A stretch of 44,704 nucleotides of DNA from Treponema sp. (GTDB lineage Bacteria; Spirochaetota; Spirochaetia; Treponematales; Treponemataceae): assembly GCA_017551705.1 (NCBI GenBank), contig JAFZLA010000019.1:1-44704 (forward strand), read 5' to 3'. The notes beneath the pieces were generated by a model, which was given only the letters and a program-made list of their open reading frames with translations, ran no database searches and was not told the DNA's origin. Made by a program: the position numbers and the translations under genes. Shown here one piece after another: positions 17,885 through 27,100 of this stretch. Each line of letters begins with the position of its first letter. Position 1 is the stretch's first letter.

Positions 17885-20632
17885 ATGAAAGCTATAGAAT
17901 TAGAGAAAGCGTACAATCCAAAAGACTTTGAAGACAGAATATACAAGGGCTGGGAAGAAAAGGGCTGCTTTAAGCCTGCCAGCGACCAGGCCTCGCCGCT
18001 CCACTCCGCGTGGGAATGCAAATGCAAGGAATGCGGCGGAAAGACCGGCCTTTACTCGGTGGCAATTCCTCCGCCAAACGTGACGGGCGTATTGCACATG
18101 GGCCACGGCCTTAACAACACCCTGCAGGACATCGTGGTCCGCTACCACAGAATGAAGGGCGACAACACCCTTTGGGTCACAGGAACCGACCACGCCGGAA
18201 TCGCCACGCAGAACGTCGTGGAGCGCGCGCTCAAAAAAGAAGGCAAGACCCGCAACGACTTGGGCCGCGAAGCCTTTTTGGAGCGCACTTGGAAAGTAAA
18301 GGAAGAGCACCACAACATAATCGTAAAGCAGCAGCGCAAGCTTGGCAACTCCACCGACTGGGAGCGCGAGCGCTTTACCTACGACGAAGGCTTGAGCAAG
18401 GCCGTTCGCGACGTCTTTGTGACCCTTTACGAGCGCGGCCTTATGTACCGCGGAAAGCGCTTGGTCAACTGGTGCCCCCGCTGCGGAACCGCCTTGGCCG
18501 ACGACGAAGTTGACCACGAGGACACGCAGGGCGCGATGTACCACATCTACTACGAGTACGCCGACGGAAGCGGAAAAATAGAAGTGGCCACTACCCGCCC
18601 CGAAACATTTTTTGGCGACACAGCCGTCGCCGTCAACCCCACCGACGAGCGCTACACCGCGCTTGTAGGCAAAAAGCTTAAGCTTCCGATTACAGGAAAA
18701 GAAATTCCAATCATCGCCGACGAATACGTTGACAAAGAGTTTGGAACGGGAATGGTAAAAATCACTCCCGCCCACGACCCCAACGACTGGGAAGTCGGAA
18801 AGCGCCACAATTTGGAAGTGGTCAACTTGCTCACTCCCGACGGAAGGCTCAACGAAAACGTTCCCGAAAAATATCGCGGCCTCAAGCCCGAGGCGGCGCG
18901 CAAAGCCGTCATCGAAGACTTGACAGAGGCCGGCCTTTTTAAGGGCGAAGAAAAAATGGTCCACTCGGTTGGCCACTGCTACCGCTGCAAGACAATCGTA
19001 GAGCCGTATTTGAGCGACCAATGGTTTGTAAAAATGAGGCCGCTCGCCGACAAGGCGCTTGCCGCTTGGAAGGCCGGCGACATTCAGTTCTTTCCGCAAA
19101 AATGGGAAAACACTTACGCGCGCTGGATGGAAAACATCCGCGACTGGTGCGTGAGCCGGCAGATTTGGTGGGGCCACCGAATCCCCGCTTGGTATTGCCA
19201 AAAATGCGGCGAAGTCATCGTTAGCCGAGAAGACCCGAGCAAGTGTCCCAAGTGCGGCGCCGGGGCTTCCGACCTTAAGCAAGACGAAGACGTTTTGGAC
19301 ACATGGTTCAGCTCTTGGCTTTGGCCCTTTAGCACTTTGGGCTGGCCCGAAAAAACTCCCGACCTTGAAACATTCTATCCGACAACGGCGCTTGTAACCG
19401 CCTACGACATCATCTTCTTTTGGGTAAGCCGAATGATTATGGCCGGCCTTGAGTTTACAGGCAAGGCGCCCTTCCATGACATTTACATTCATGGTTTGGT
19501 GCGCGACAAGCAGGGCCGCAAGATGTCAAAGAGTCTTGGAAACGGAATGGACCCGCTTGAAATTATCGACATGTACGGAGCCGACGCGCTCAAGTTCACT
19601 TTGGGCTTTATGTGCGCGCAGGGCCAGGACATTTTGATTGACAAAGATTCCTTTAAGTTGGGAAGCCGTTTTTGCAACAAGGTTTGGAACGCGAGCCGCT
19701 ACCTTTTGGGAAATCTGGAAGGCCGCAACTTGATTCCAGTTACCGACGCGGATTTGACCGAGCTTGACAAGTGGATTTACGCGCGCTTGGACAACGCGGC
19801 GCGGCTTGCAAGGGCGGCTCTTGAAGGCTACCGCTACAACGACGCGGCGAGCGCCTTGATGGAATATTTTTGGAACGAGTTCTGCGACTGGTACGTCGAG
19901 GCGACAAAGCTCAACTTTAAGAACGGCGACGAGCGCGAAAAGGACAGACAGGCCAGCGTCTTGATGAACATCTTGGAAGAGAACTTGCGCTTGTTGCACC
20001 CCTACCTTCCGTTCGTCACCGAAGAAATTTATTCAAAGTTCCCTGTAGCCGAAATCGCGGAGAACAGAAAGAAAGCCGGCGCGCAAAAAATCGCGGGCAA
20101 TTCCGATTACGTTGGAATGCTCATCGACGCGCCCTACCCCGAGCCCAACGACGCGCGCCAAAACGCCGCCATCGTCGAGCGCTTTGACGTCCTCAAAGAC
20201 TTGATCGGCAAGACCCGCGCGCTGCGGACTGAATGCGGACTGGACCCGGCGGCAAAGCTCAACATGGCCATCCTTGTCCAAAAGGGAAGCGCCGCCGAAG
20301 TATGCAAAGAAAAAACCGACATGATAGAATTGCTCGCCGGCATGAAGCAAGTTGCCTTTGTTGACGCAAAGCCCGCGCGCGCGATTGGCACGGTTGGCAG
20401 CGGCTTTGAGGCTTTCCTAATCGTAGACGAAAGCATCAACACCGACGCGCTCAAAGCCAAGTTCACCAAGGAAATTGAGACGCAGACAAAGTACGCCGAA
20501 AATTCCGAGCGCAAGCTTAGCGGAAACTTTGCCCAGCACGCTCCCGCCGAATTGGTCGAAGAAGAAAAGAAAAAGCTGGCCGAAGCGCAAAGTCGAATCG
20601 AAAAACTGCGCTCTTATTTGCAAAGCCTTTAA
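17885..20632 (+). CDS. valS: valyl-tRNA synthetase
   Basis: Class I aminoacyl-tRNA synthetase charging tRNA-Val, cytosolic, 915 residues, the usual size. The HIGH motif is HMGH in PPPNVTGVLHMGHGLN (about residue 60). The KMSKS loop is GRKMSKSLGNGMDP (about 545). An editing domain lies between them (about 200-400) and contains the zinc-type CPRCG site; a second CQKCG...CPKCG knot sits near 438-456. The last 65 residues are the C-terminal coiled coil that contacts tRNA. The downstream HD-domain gene follows after 25 bases and is probably co-transcribed. The gene for its substrate, tRNA-Val(GAC), is also in this window. Confidence 0.97.
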   Translation: MKAIELEKAYNPKDFEDRIYKGWEEKGCFKPASDQASPLHSAWECKCKECGGKTGLYSVAIPPPNVTGVLHMGHGLNNTLQDIVVRYHRMKGDNTLWVTGTDHAGIATQNVVERALKKEGKTRNDLGREAFLERTWKVKEEHHNIIVKQQRKLGNSTDWERERFTYDEGLSKAVRDVFVTLYERGLMYRGKRLVNWCPRCGTALADDEVDHEDTQGAMYHIYYEYADGSGKIEVATTRPETFFGDTAVAVNPTDERYTALVGKKLKLPITGKEIPIIADEYVDKEFGTGMVKITPAHDPNDWEVGKRHNLEVVNLLTPDGRLNENVPEKYRGLKPEAARKAVIEDLTEAGLFKGEEKMVHSVGHCYRCKTIVEPYLSDQWFVKMRPLADKALAAWKAGDIQFFPQKWENTYARWMENIRDWCVSRQIWWGHRIPAWYCQKCGEVIVSREDPSKCPKCGAGASDLKQDEDVLDTWFSSWLWPFSTLGWPEKTPDLETFYPTTALVTAYDIIFFWVSRMIMAGLEFTGKAPFHDIYIHGLVRDKQGRKMSKSLGNGMDPLEIIDMYGADALKFTLGFMCAQGQDILIDKDSFKLGSRFCNKVWNASRYLLGNLEGRNLIPVTDADLTELDKWIYARLDNAARLARAALEGYRYNDAASALMEYFWNEFCDWYVEATKLNFKNGDEREKDRQASVLMNILEENLRLLHPYLPFVTEEIYSKFPVAEIAENRKKAGAQKIAGNSDYVGMLIDAPYPEPNDARQNAAIVERFDVLKDLIGKTRALRTECGLDPAAKLNMAILVQKGSAAEVCKEKTDMIELLAGMKQVAFVDAKPARAIGTVGSGFEAFLIVDESINTDALKAKFTKEIETQTKYAENSERKLSGNFAQHAPAELVEEEKKKLAEAQSRIEKLRSYLQSL

Positions 20633-20657
20633 TGGAACGATGTAAGGAGGCGAGCGA

Positions 20658-21254
20658 ATGTCAAAATACGAAATGCAAGTGAACAGAAGCGGCCCGATGG
20701 AACAAAAGGCCATGCTCACGCTGCGCGACATTTACCTTGCGCCTTACATGCAGCTTGCAACCGCCCTTATCGGAAAGGAGCGGCGCGCGGGCGGCAACAT
20801 GTTCCGCCACCAGCTTGACACGATGACGATTCTCATCGACTACGGCTACATCGACAGCATTCTTTTAAAGGCCTCGTGCATTCACGACGTGGTTGAAGAC
20901 ATTCCAGGCTTTGACATAAACAACATCATCAACGTTGACGAAGAAGGCGAAGACGTTTACCGCCTTGTGCTTGAAGTCACCCGCCGCAAGGAAGAGGACA
21001 AGCCCGCCTTTTTGCGCCGCATCATAAACGAAGGAAGCCAAAAGGCAAAGCTCTTAAAAACCGCCGACCGCATCTCAAACATGATAAGTCTTGGCTACGT
21101 GACCGACTCCAAGTTCATCGAACGCTATTGCGACGAGACAGAATTTTTTATCTTTCCAATCGCGCTCGAAGTTGACTACAATATGTATCAAGAGTTGATA
21201 AGCCTTGTCATGTCGCGTCGCAAGTATTTGGAAGATTCTGGGTATATCAAGTGA
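20658..21254 (+). CDS. HD-domain protein resembling the (p)ppGpp hydrolase domain of SpoT/MESH1
   Basis: A 198-residue single-domain protein. The pattern FRH (near 50), HDVVED (near 75), a VxxVT-like VLEVTR (near 110) and KLLKTADRISNM (near 135) matches the metal-binding and catalytic pattern of RelA/SpoT hydrolase domains; no synthetase, TGS or ACT domain is present. It is therefore a candidate small alarmone hydrolase, degrading ppGpp with Mn2+. Another HD nucleotide hydrolase is possible, because the rest of the domain is divergent. GGAGG lies 7 bases before the ATG. Co-transcription with valS would tie alarmone removal to tRNA charging. Confidence 0.75.
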   Translation: MSKYEMQVNRSGPMEQKAMLTLRDIYLAPYMQLATALIGKERRAGGNMFRHQLDTMTILIDYGYIDSILLKASCIHDVVEDIPGFDINNIINVDEEGEDVYRLVLEVTRRKEEDKPAFLRRIINEGSQKAKLLKTADRISNMISLGYVTDSKFIERYCDETEFFIFPIALEVDYNMYQELISLVMSRRKYLEDSGYIK

Positions 21255-21264
21255 AACAAAACAG

Positions 21265-21297
21265 TGTCATTGCCCGACTTGATCGGGCAATCTTTTT
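21265..21297. repeat. TGTCATT...AATC hairpin repeat, copy 2, acting as shared terminator
   Basis: TGTCATTGCCCGACTTGATCGGGCAATC (21265-21292) forms ATTGCCCGA/TCGGGCAAT with a 4-base loop, followed by six T on the plus strand, so it can terminate the valS-HD transcript. Its TCA at 21267-21269 is the recG stop codon on the other strand. The first 28 bases differ at two positions only from the minus-strand copy at 34132-34159. Confidence 0.8.
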
Positions 21298-23564
21298 TGT
21301 ATTTCTTCGCGGGCGTCTAGGCGGGCAAGCATCAAGAGGTCGCGGTCGCGGCTTAGGTCGGCAAGGCCAAGCTCCAGCGCGCCAGATTGCGCGGTTCCTG
21401 TTATTTGGCCCGGTCCTCGCAACTTAAGGTCTTCTTCGGCGATGTAAAAGCCGTCTGTGCTTTGGCGCAAAATTTTCATGCGCTCGATTCCGTTTTGGCT
21501 GATGTCCTTTGAGTAAATCAAAAAGCAGTAGCTTTGCTCGGAGCCGCGCCCCACCCTTCCGCGCAGCTGGTGCAATTGCGCAAGGCCAAAGCTGTCGGCT
21601 TGCTCAATCACCATGCATGTCGCGTTGGGAACGTCAACGCCAACTTCGACAACAGTCGTCGCCGCAAGTATTTGAATTTTGTTTTGGCGGAAGTCGTTCA
21701 ATATTTTTGACTGCTCTTCTTCGGGAACTTTGGAATGGAGGAGAGCGCATTTATAGCCCGGAAAAACATTGCGCGAAAGGTTTTCAAAGGCGGCGGTGGC
21801 GGATTTTAAACCAGAAGCGTCTTCAAGACCAGAACTGTCGCCCCCCTCACTCTCACCGATTGCCGGATAAACAAAATACGCCTGGCGGCCTTTTTGCAAT
21901 TCCTTGGCCACCGCGCCGTAAGCGTTGGACTCGTGGCCTTGCGCCACAAGGTACGTCGTGATTGGCTTGCGGCCTGCGGGCAGCGACTTGATTACCGTAA
22001 CGTCAAGGTCGCCGTAAACGGTCAGCGCAAGGCTCTGCGGAATCGGCGTGGCGCTCATCATCAATAGGTGCGGCGAAATATAAAGCGTTTTGGCCGCGCC
22101 ATTTTTTTGCTTGCCATCATTTGCCGCAACTGCCAACGCCTTGCCCTTCTCTACAATCGCCTGCCGCTGGGTCACGCCAAAGCGGTGCTGCTCGTCAACC
22201 ACAACCAATTGCAAGTCCTTGTAAACTGTGGTCTTGCTGAACAAGGCGTGGGTGCCAATCAAAATGTTTATTTCGCCGGCCTTGAGCGCCTTTAAAAGCG
22301 GCGTCCTTTGCGCGGCGGATATGGTTCCGCTTAAAAAGGCTACGCGGACTCCAACCGCTTCCAAAAGGCGGGCGCTGGTCTCGGCGTGCTGCTTGGCCAA
22401 AATTTCTGTGGGAGCCATAATCGCGCACTGGCCGCCCCAGTCAATCACGCGCAGACAGGCAAACAAGGCCACCAAAGTTTTTCCCGCGCCGACGTCTCCT
22501 TGCAAAAGCCGCTGCATTGTCCAAGGGGCGCGCGCCGCGGCAGAGGAGCCGCCGTTAAGGTCTTGAGAAGCCTTTAGCAATTTTGCGCGCTCGTCGTAGC
22601 CGCGGTCGATGTCGGCGTTGATCCGCTCGATGGCGGCCATTTGGTCTTTGGTAAGGGCAAAGGGCAGGCGCTCCAAAAGCGCGGCTTGCCGGGGCGAAAA
22701 GCCGCCGCCCGCTTTAAGGTCTTTAGAAGCCTTTTGGTTCGCGCCGCCTGTTTCTCCGCCTTTCATTCCATCTGAACTTTGCGCGCCGTTTAACTCTTGC
22801 AAGCTTTCAAGGTTTGCGGAAGGCAGCGAGCCTTTGTGCTCCACAGCCCTTTGCAGGACGGCCATTTGCATGTCGAACAATTCTTGGTAAATCAAAGTCC
22901 GCCGCGCGTCTTGCAAGCTTTCAAAATCTTTTGGCTGGTGAATCGTTTTAATGGCGTCGCGGGTTTGCAAAAGACCACGGCGCGCGATTATGTCGTCAGG
23001 CAAGTCGTTGTCGATCGCGCCCCCGCACTGGCTCAAGGCTGCGGCCACAACTTTGTAAACTTTTTTTTGAGTAAGGCCCGCCGTCAATTTGTAAACAGGA
23101 AGAATGCCGCTTCCGGGAATGGCCGCGTTTTCATAGTCCTCCAGCGCGCCGCTTTGCGCCAGCAGTTCCGCCTCAAAGGCGCTTGACTGCAAGGCGTTGT
23201 ACTTGACAAAAAAACTTCCTGTAACCGCGATGATAGAGCCGACCGGGAATGATTTTTCCATAAATGGCCGGTTAAAGCAAATCAGCTCGGCGCGCGCGGT
23301 AAGGTCGGCAATCAAGATTTTTAGCGTCTTCATTTTTCCGTAGCCAAACCATTCGTGGCCGACTACGGTGGCGATTGTGTGAACTTCTTTGGCGGTTTCA
23401 AACTGAGCCAGCGCGATTCTTTTTGTTCTGTCCTTGTAGGAGCGCGGAAAAAAATTGAGCAAGTCGCAGATAGTCCAAACGTTTAGGTTGGCAAATTGCT
23501 TTTGCATCGCGGGCCCAACTCCGGGCAAAGAGGAAATCGGCGTTTGAATTTCGCTAAGGCGCAT
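21267..23564 (-). CDS. recG: ATP-dependent DNA helicase RecG
   Basis: Branch-migrating helicase that remodels stalled forks and Holliday junctions; 765 residues against about 690 for common RecG. The wedge/OB domain fills about 1-200. Motif I is GDVGAGKT (about 357), motif II DEQH, motif III MSATPIPQSL and motif VI QLRGRVGRG; the C-terminal TRG part is present. The extra length is mostly three Gly/Ser/Ala/Lys-rich inserts: about 258-290, about 325-345 (just before motif I) and about 560-580. The first two contain the same 21-bp DNA sequence. The last codons (DQVGQ and the stop) come from the hairpin repeat at 21265. It is last in a dnaE-yggT-recG run. Confidence 0.95.
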   Translation of the reverse strand: MRLSEIQTPISSLPGVGPAMQKQFANLNVWTICDLLNFFPRSYKDRTKRIALAQFETAKEVHTIATVVGHEWFGYGKMKTLKILIADLTARAELICFNRPFMEKSFPVGSIIAVTGSFFVKYNALQSSAFEAELLAQSGALEDYENAAIPGSGILPVYKLTAGLTQKKVYKVVAAALSQCGGAIDNDLPDDIIARRGLLQTRDAIKTIHQPKDFESLQDARRTLIYQELFDMQMAVLQRAVEHKGSLPSANLESLQELNGAQSSDGMKGGETGGANQKASKDLKAGGGFSPRQAALLERLPFALTKDQMAAIERINADIDRGYDERAKLLKASQDLNGGSSAAARAPWTMQRLLQGDVGAGKTLVALFACLRVIDWGGQCAIMAPTEILAKQHAETSARLLEAVGVRVAFLSGTISAAQRTPLLKALKAGEINILIGTHALFSKTTVYKDLQLVVVDEQHRFGVTQRQAIVEKGKALAVAANDGKQKNGAAKTLYISPHLLMMSATPIPQSLALTVYGDLDVTVIKSLPAGRKPITTYLVAQGHESNAYGAVAKELQKGRQAYFVYPAIGESEGGDSSGLEDASGLKSATAAFENLSRNVFPGYKCALLHSKVPEEEQSKILNDFRQNKIQILAATTVVEVGVDVPNATCMVIEQADSFGLAQLHQLRGRVGRGSEQSYCFLIYSKDISQNGIERMKILRQSTDGFYIAEEDLKLRGPGQITGTAQSGALELGLADLSRDRDLLMLARLDAREEIQKRLPDQVGQ
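22555..22575 (-). repeat. 21-bp internal recG repeat, copy B
   Basis: This stretch and 22714-22734 agree at 20 of 21 positions and lie in the same reading frame. Here it encodes KASQDLN within the insert preceding the Walker A motif. Confidence 0.75.
22714..22734 (-). repeat. 21-bp internal recG repeat, copy A
   Basis: This copy encodes KASKDLK within the Gly-rich insert between the wedge and helicase domains. It is the partner of 22555-22575, 159 bp away. Confidence 0.75.
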
Positions 23565-23578
23565 TTGAACCGTTCAGC

Positions 23579-24166
23579 CTAAAAAGGAATCATCGCGCAA
23601 ATTCTGACCAAGCAGCCAACAAGAATGGGACCGATGACAAAACGCAAAAGAACCGCAAGGACAAGCGCCAAAATCAAAGCGTTCTTGTAGGCGATGGGCC
23701 GTCCCGCCGAAAAAAACTTTGTCACAGAATAAACAAGCGGATTAAGGCTTGCGTCGATTTGCTGCCACAAAGGAGACGAGCGGTCGGCTCCAGTCAAAAA
23801 AACGATAAGACGGACGGCAAGAACCGCGATTAAAAAAATAAAGACGGACGCCACGATTGACCAAATGATTTGAACGGCCAGCGCCAAGATTCCCGCAAGC
23901 GTAAGCCTTGCTCCGCTCCCCAAAGTTTGGAATAGAATCGTGGCCGCGGACAAAAGGGCCAGCGCAAAAAGCGGAGAAAAGTCGATGGCGCCAAAACGCA
24001 GCCAGCCAAACCTAAAGGCGTTCAAAAAGGGATCGCAAACCGCGCTAAGAAAACGGCCAAAGCCGGTGTAGCTTGCGCCAGGAATCCAAGTCAAAACGAT
24101 TCTTATGACGCACAACAAAGAGTAAATCGAAACGGCTCCAGCCAATGTTCTAAAAAGATAAATCAT
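23579..24166 (-). CDS. YggT-family integral membrane protein
   Basis: A 195-residue membrane protein with two YggT-type repeats. The segment IVLTWIPGASYTGFGRFLSAVCDPFLNAFR near residue 25 is the family signature (a membrane helix, then a Pro-containing turn and re-entrant part). Further hydrophobic helices lie at about 60-80, 85-115 and 150-195. YggT proteins have been linked to osmotic tolerance and, in Gram-positive bacteria, to positions near division genes; their exact role is unknown. GAGG lies 5 bases upstream of the ATG. The gene sits 7 bases after dnaE and 14 bases before recG, so it belongs to that operon. Confidence 0.88.
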   Translation of the reverse strand: MIYLFRTLAGAVSIYSLLCVIRIVLTWIPGASYTGFGRFLSAVCDPFLNAFRFGWLRFGAIDFSPLFALALLSAATILFQTLGSGARLTLAGILALAVQIIWSIVASVFIFLIAVLAVRLIVFLTGADRSSPLWQQIDASLNPLVYSVTKFFSAGRPIAYKNALILALVLAVLLRFVIGPILVGCLVRICAMIPF

Positions 24167-24173
24167 ACAAACC

Positions 24174-27100
24174 TCAGTAAGTCCAAACTTCTTTTACGCC
24201 GCCCATCATCTCTAGCTCGCTCAAAAATTCTTTGTCGCAGGGAACGCGGGCTTGGTTGTTTCCTTTTACGATGTATGGGCCGTTGCTTGTGTTCAAATGG
24301 AAAAAGACAGAGCACGAGCCCTGCTTGGAGAGCAAGTAGTCGCGCAATTCCTGAACTTTTTTTTCGTCGTGGAATTGGTCTTCAAGCTGAATGTGCACTT
24401 GTTGGATCGAACGCTCCTGCAAGTTGGCGATGTCCAAAACTTCGTCAACCAAGAACGAAGGAGTTTCGCGGTCAACGCCAAGCGTTCCCTTTAGCGCGAC
24501 GACTTTGCCCACCTCGATTTGCGGGCGGACCACAGCCCAAGTTTTTGCAAAAAATGTTATGTCAAAAAAGCCTGTCAAATCCTGCAACTTTCCAAAAGCC
24601 ATGTCGTCGCCTTTTTTTGTGCGGTAGGGCTTGAGCTCGCTTACCATTCCAATCGTAATGTAAGACTTTCCGGAATTGCGGCGGCGCCAGCGGTCTTCTT
24701 GCGAAACGCCTTCTTGCATTGCCTTGGCCGCCGTAACCTCGCGCTCCAAGTTGGCGCTGGTGAGCGTGGCGCAAGTTTCAATCGCCTTTCTGTATTCGTC
24801 AAGCGGGTGGCCCGATACGTAAATGCCGATGCAGTCTTTTTCTTGGTTGAGCTTTTCCATCTTGGGAAGGTCTTCCACTTCCTCAAAGACAAAGTCGACA
24901 AACTCTTTTTCGCCGGCGGCCTCGAACAAGGAATTTTGGCCTTCCTCTTTGGCGCGCCTGATTTCGTCCACATAGCTGACCGCGCGCTCCATGTTTTGTA
25001 AAAGCGTGGGGCGGTTTTGCCCAAGGTTGTCAAAGGCGCCTGTCTTTATCAAAACTTCAAGCGCGCGCTTGTTGACAGTCTTTAAGTCGACGCGCTCCAA
25101 AAAATCCATAAAACTTTTGTAAGGGCCGTTTGCGTTTCGCTCGTCCACGATGTTTTGGCTGGCCGCGTCTCCCATTCCCTTGATGCCCTTAAGGCCAAAG
25201 ACTATGTGGCCGTCAACAACGTCAAAGACAATGTCCGAACGGTTTACGTCCGGCGGGTCTACGGGCACTCCAATGCGGCGCGCCTCTTGAATGTAAACCG
25301 GCAGCGTGTCGGTGGAAGCGATTTCGTTTGTAAGGTTGGCCGCCATAAACTCGGCGGGATAGTGGCACTTGAGCCAAGCGGTTCGGTAAGCCAAAACCGA
25401 ATAGGCCGCCGCGTGGCTCTTGTTAAAGCCGTAGCCCGCAAAGGGAACCATTATGTCAAAAATTTCGTCGGCGTGTTCCTTGGTGTGGCCGTTTTTCATC
25501 GCGCCTTCTTCGAACTCAATTTTTTTGTTCATCAAGACGTCGAGCTTTTTCTTACCCATGGCGCGGCGCAGCATGTCCGCTCCGCCAAGGCTAAAGCCCG
25601 CGATGATTTGCGCCACTTTCATAACTTGCTCTTGGTAAACCATTACGCCGTAAGTTTCTTTTAGCAAGCCTTCAAGCGAGGGGTCTGGATAGGCGATCGT
25701 CTCGGGATGCCACTTTCCTTCCATATATTTTGGAATGTAGTCCATAGGACCCGGGCGGTAAAGCGCGTTGAGGGCCACGAGGTCTTCCAATTTTTCGGGC
25801 TGGAACTGCTTTAGAATTTTTTGCATGCCGGCGGATTCAAACTGGAATATCGCCATGCTGTCGCCCTTGGAAAGCATTTTAAAAGTTTCGGCGTCACTTT
25901 CGGAAACGTCTTCGGTTTTAAATTCGGGAGCGTCCGGCTTTTTGTGCTTGTTGATGATTCCTTCGGCGTAGCGAATCAGCGAAAGCGTTTTTAGTCCAAG
26001 GTAGTCGAACTTGACAAGGCCGCAAGGCTCGATTATGTCCATCGTGTATTGCACGCCGACTTCGCCGGTCTTGGGGTCTTTAAAGACAGGCGCCCAGTCA
26101 GGAAGCGGAGTGAGACCGATTACCATTCCCGAAGCGTGAAGGCCAGTGTTACGCTTGACCCCTTCCAGCTTTAGCGCCAGCTTGAATAGGCGCTGGTAGC
26201 GCGGGTCGTCTTTGTATGGAATCAAGCCGCCGCCCTTGGGATGTTTTTCGGTAGGCTCGGACAGCGCGTCCTTGAGCTTGATTTTTAGGTCGTCGTCGGG
26301 AATGCATTTTTTTAGCATCGCCACTTCGCTAAGCGGAATGTTTAAAACGCGGCCGATGTCGGCGATGCAGTTTTTGGGCTTTAACGTTCCAAAGGTTACG
26401 ATGTGGCCAACGCAGTCGTCGCCGTAAAGGTCGCGCGTGTGCTGGATGATTTCTTGCCTAAAGTCGAAGTCCATGTCAACGTCAAAGTCAGGCATCGACA
26501 CGCGCTCAGGATTTAGGAAGCGTTCAAAAATCAAGCCGTAGCGGAAGGGATCCAAGTCGGTGATTTCCATGCAGTAGGCCACAAGACTTCCCGCTCCCGA
26601 ACCGCGTCCAGGCCCGATTGGAATGTAGTGCTTGGGACAATTGTGAACGGTGTCTATCGGCGACTTGGCCCAGTGGATGAATTCCCACACAATCAAAAAG
26701 TAGCCCGAAAAGCCCATCGTAAAAATTGTGTTCATCTCGTATTCGGCGCGCTCGCGGATTTCGGGCGTGATTTCCTTGTAGCGCTTTTTGAGTCCCTCTT
26801 CGACCAAATAGCGAACGTAGTCGTTTTGGTCGCTCTGGTAGTCGTCGCCGTGCGTGCGGAATTCGGCAGGAAGCTCAAAGCGCGGAAGACATTCCTTTAG
26901 CTCGGGCGTGGTGTACTGCTTGATTGTCAAGTTGCACATGTTGGCGATTTTTATCGTGTTATCATACGCTTCGGGAAGGTCAGGAAAAAGCAGCCGCATC
27001 TCTTGTTCGGTCTTAAAGTACCAGTTGTCCAAATCCATGTCGCCGCCCATTTTTTGGTGGGGCTCGTCCATAAGATTTTTAAAGCCGATGCAGCGCAGCG

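Noticed and set aside
17900-19492. A 530-codon open frame antisense to valS
   Set aside because: It is Val/Ala/Gly/Phe-rich with no motif and no ribosome site, and covers the HIGH-containing part of a clear valyl-tRNA synthetase; it is a codon-bias shadow.
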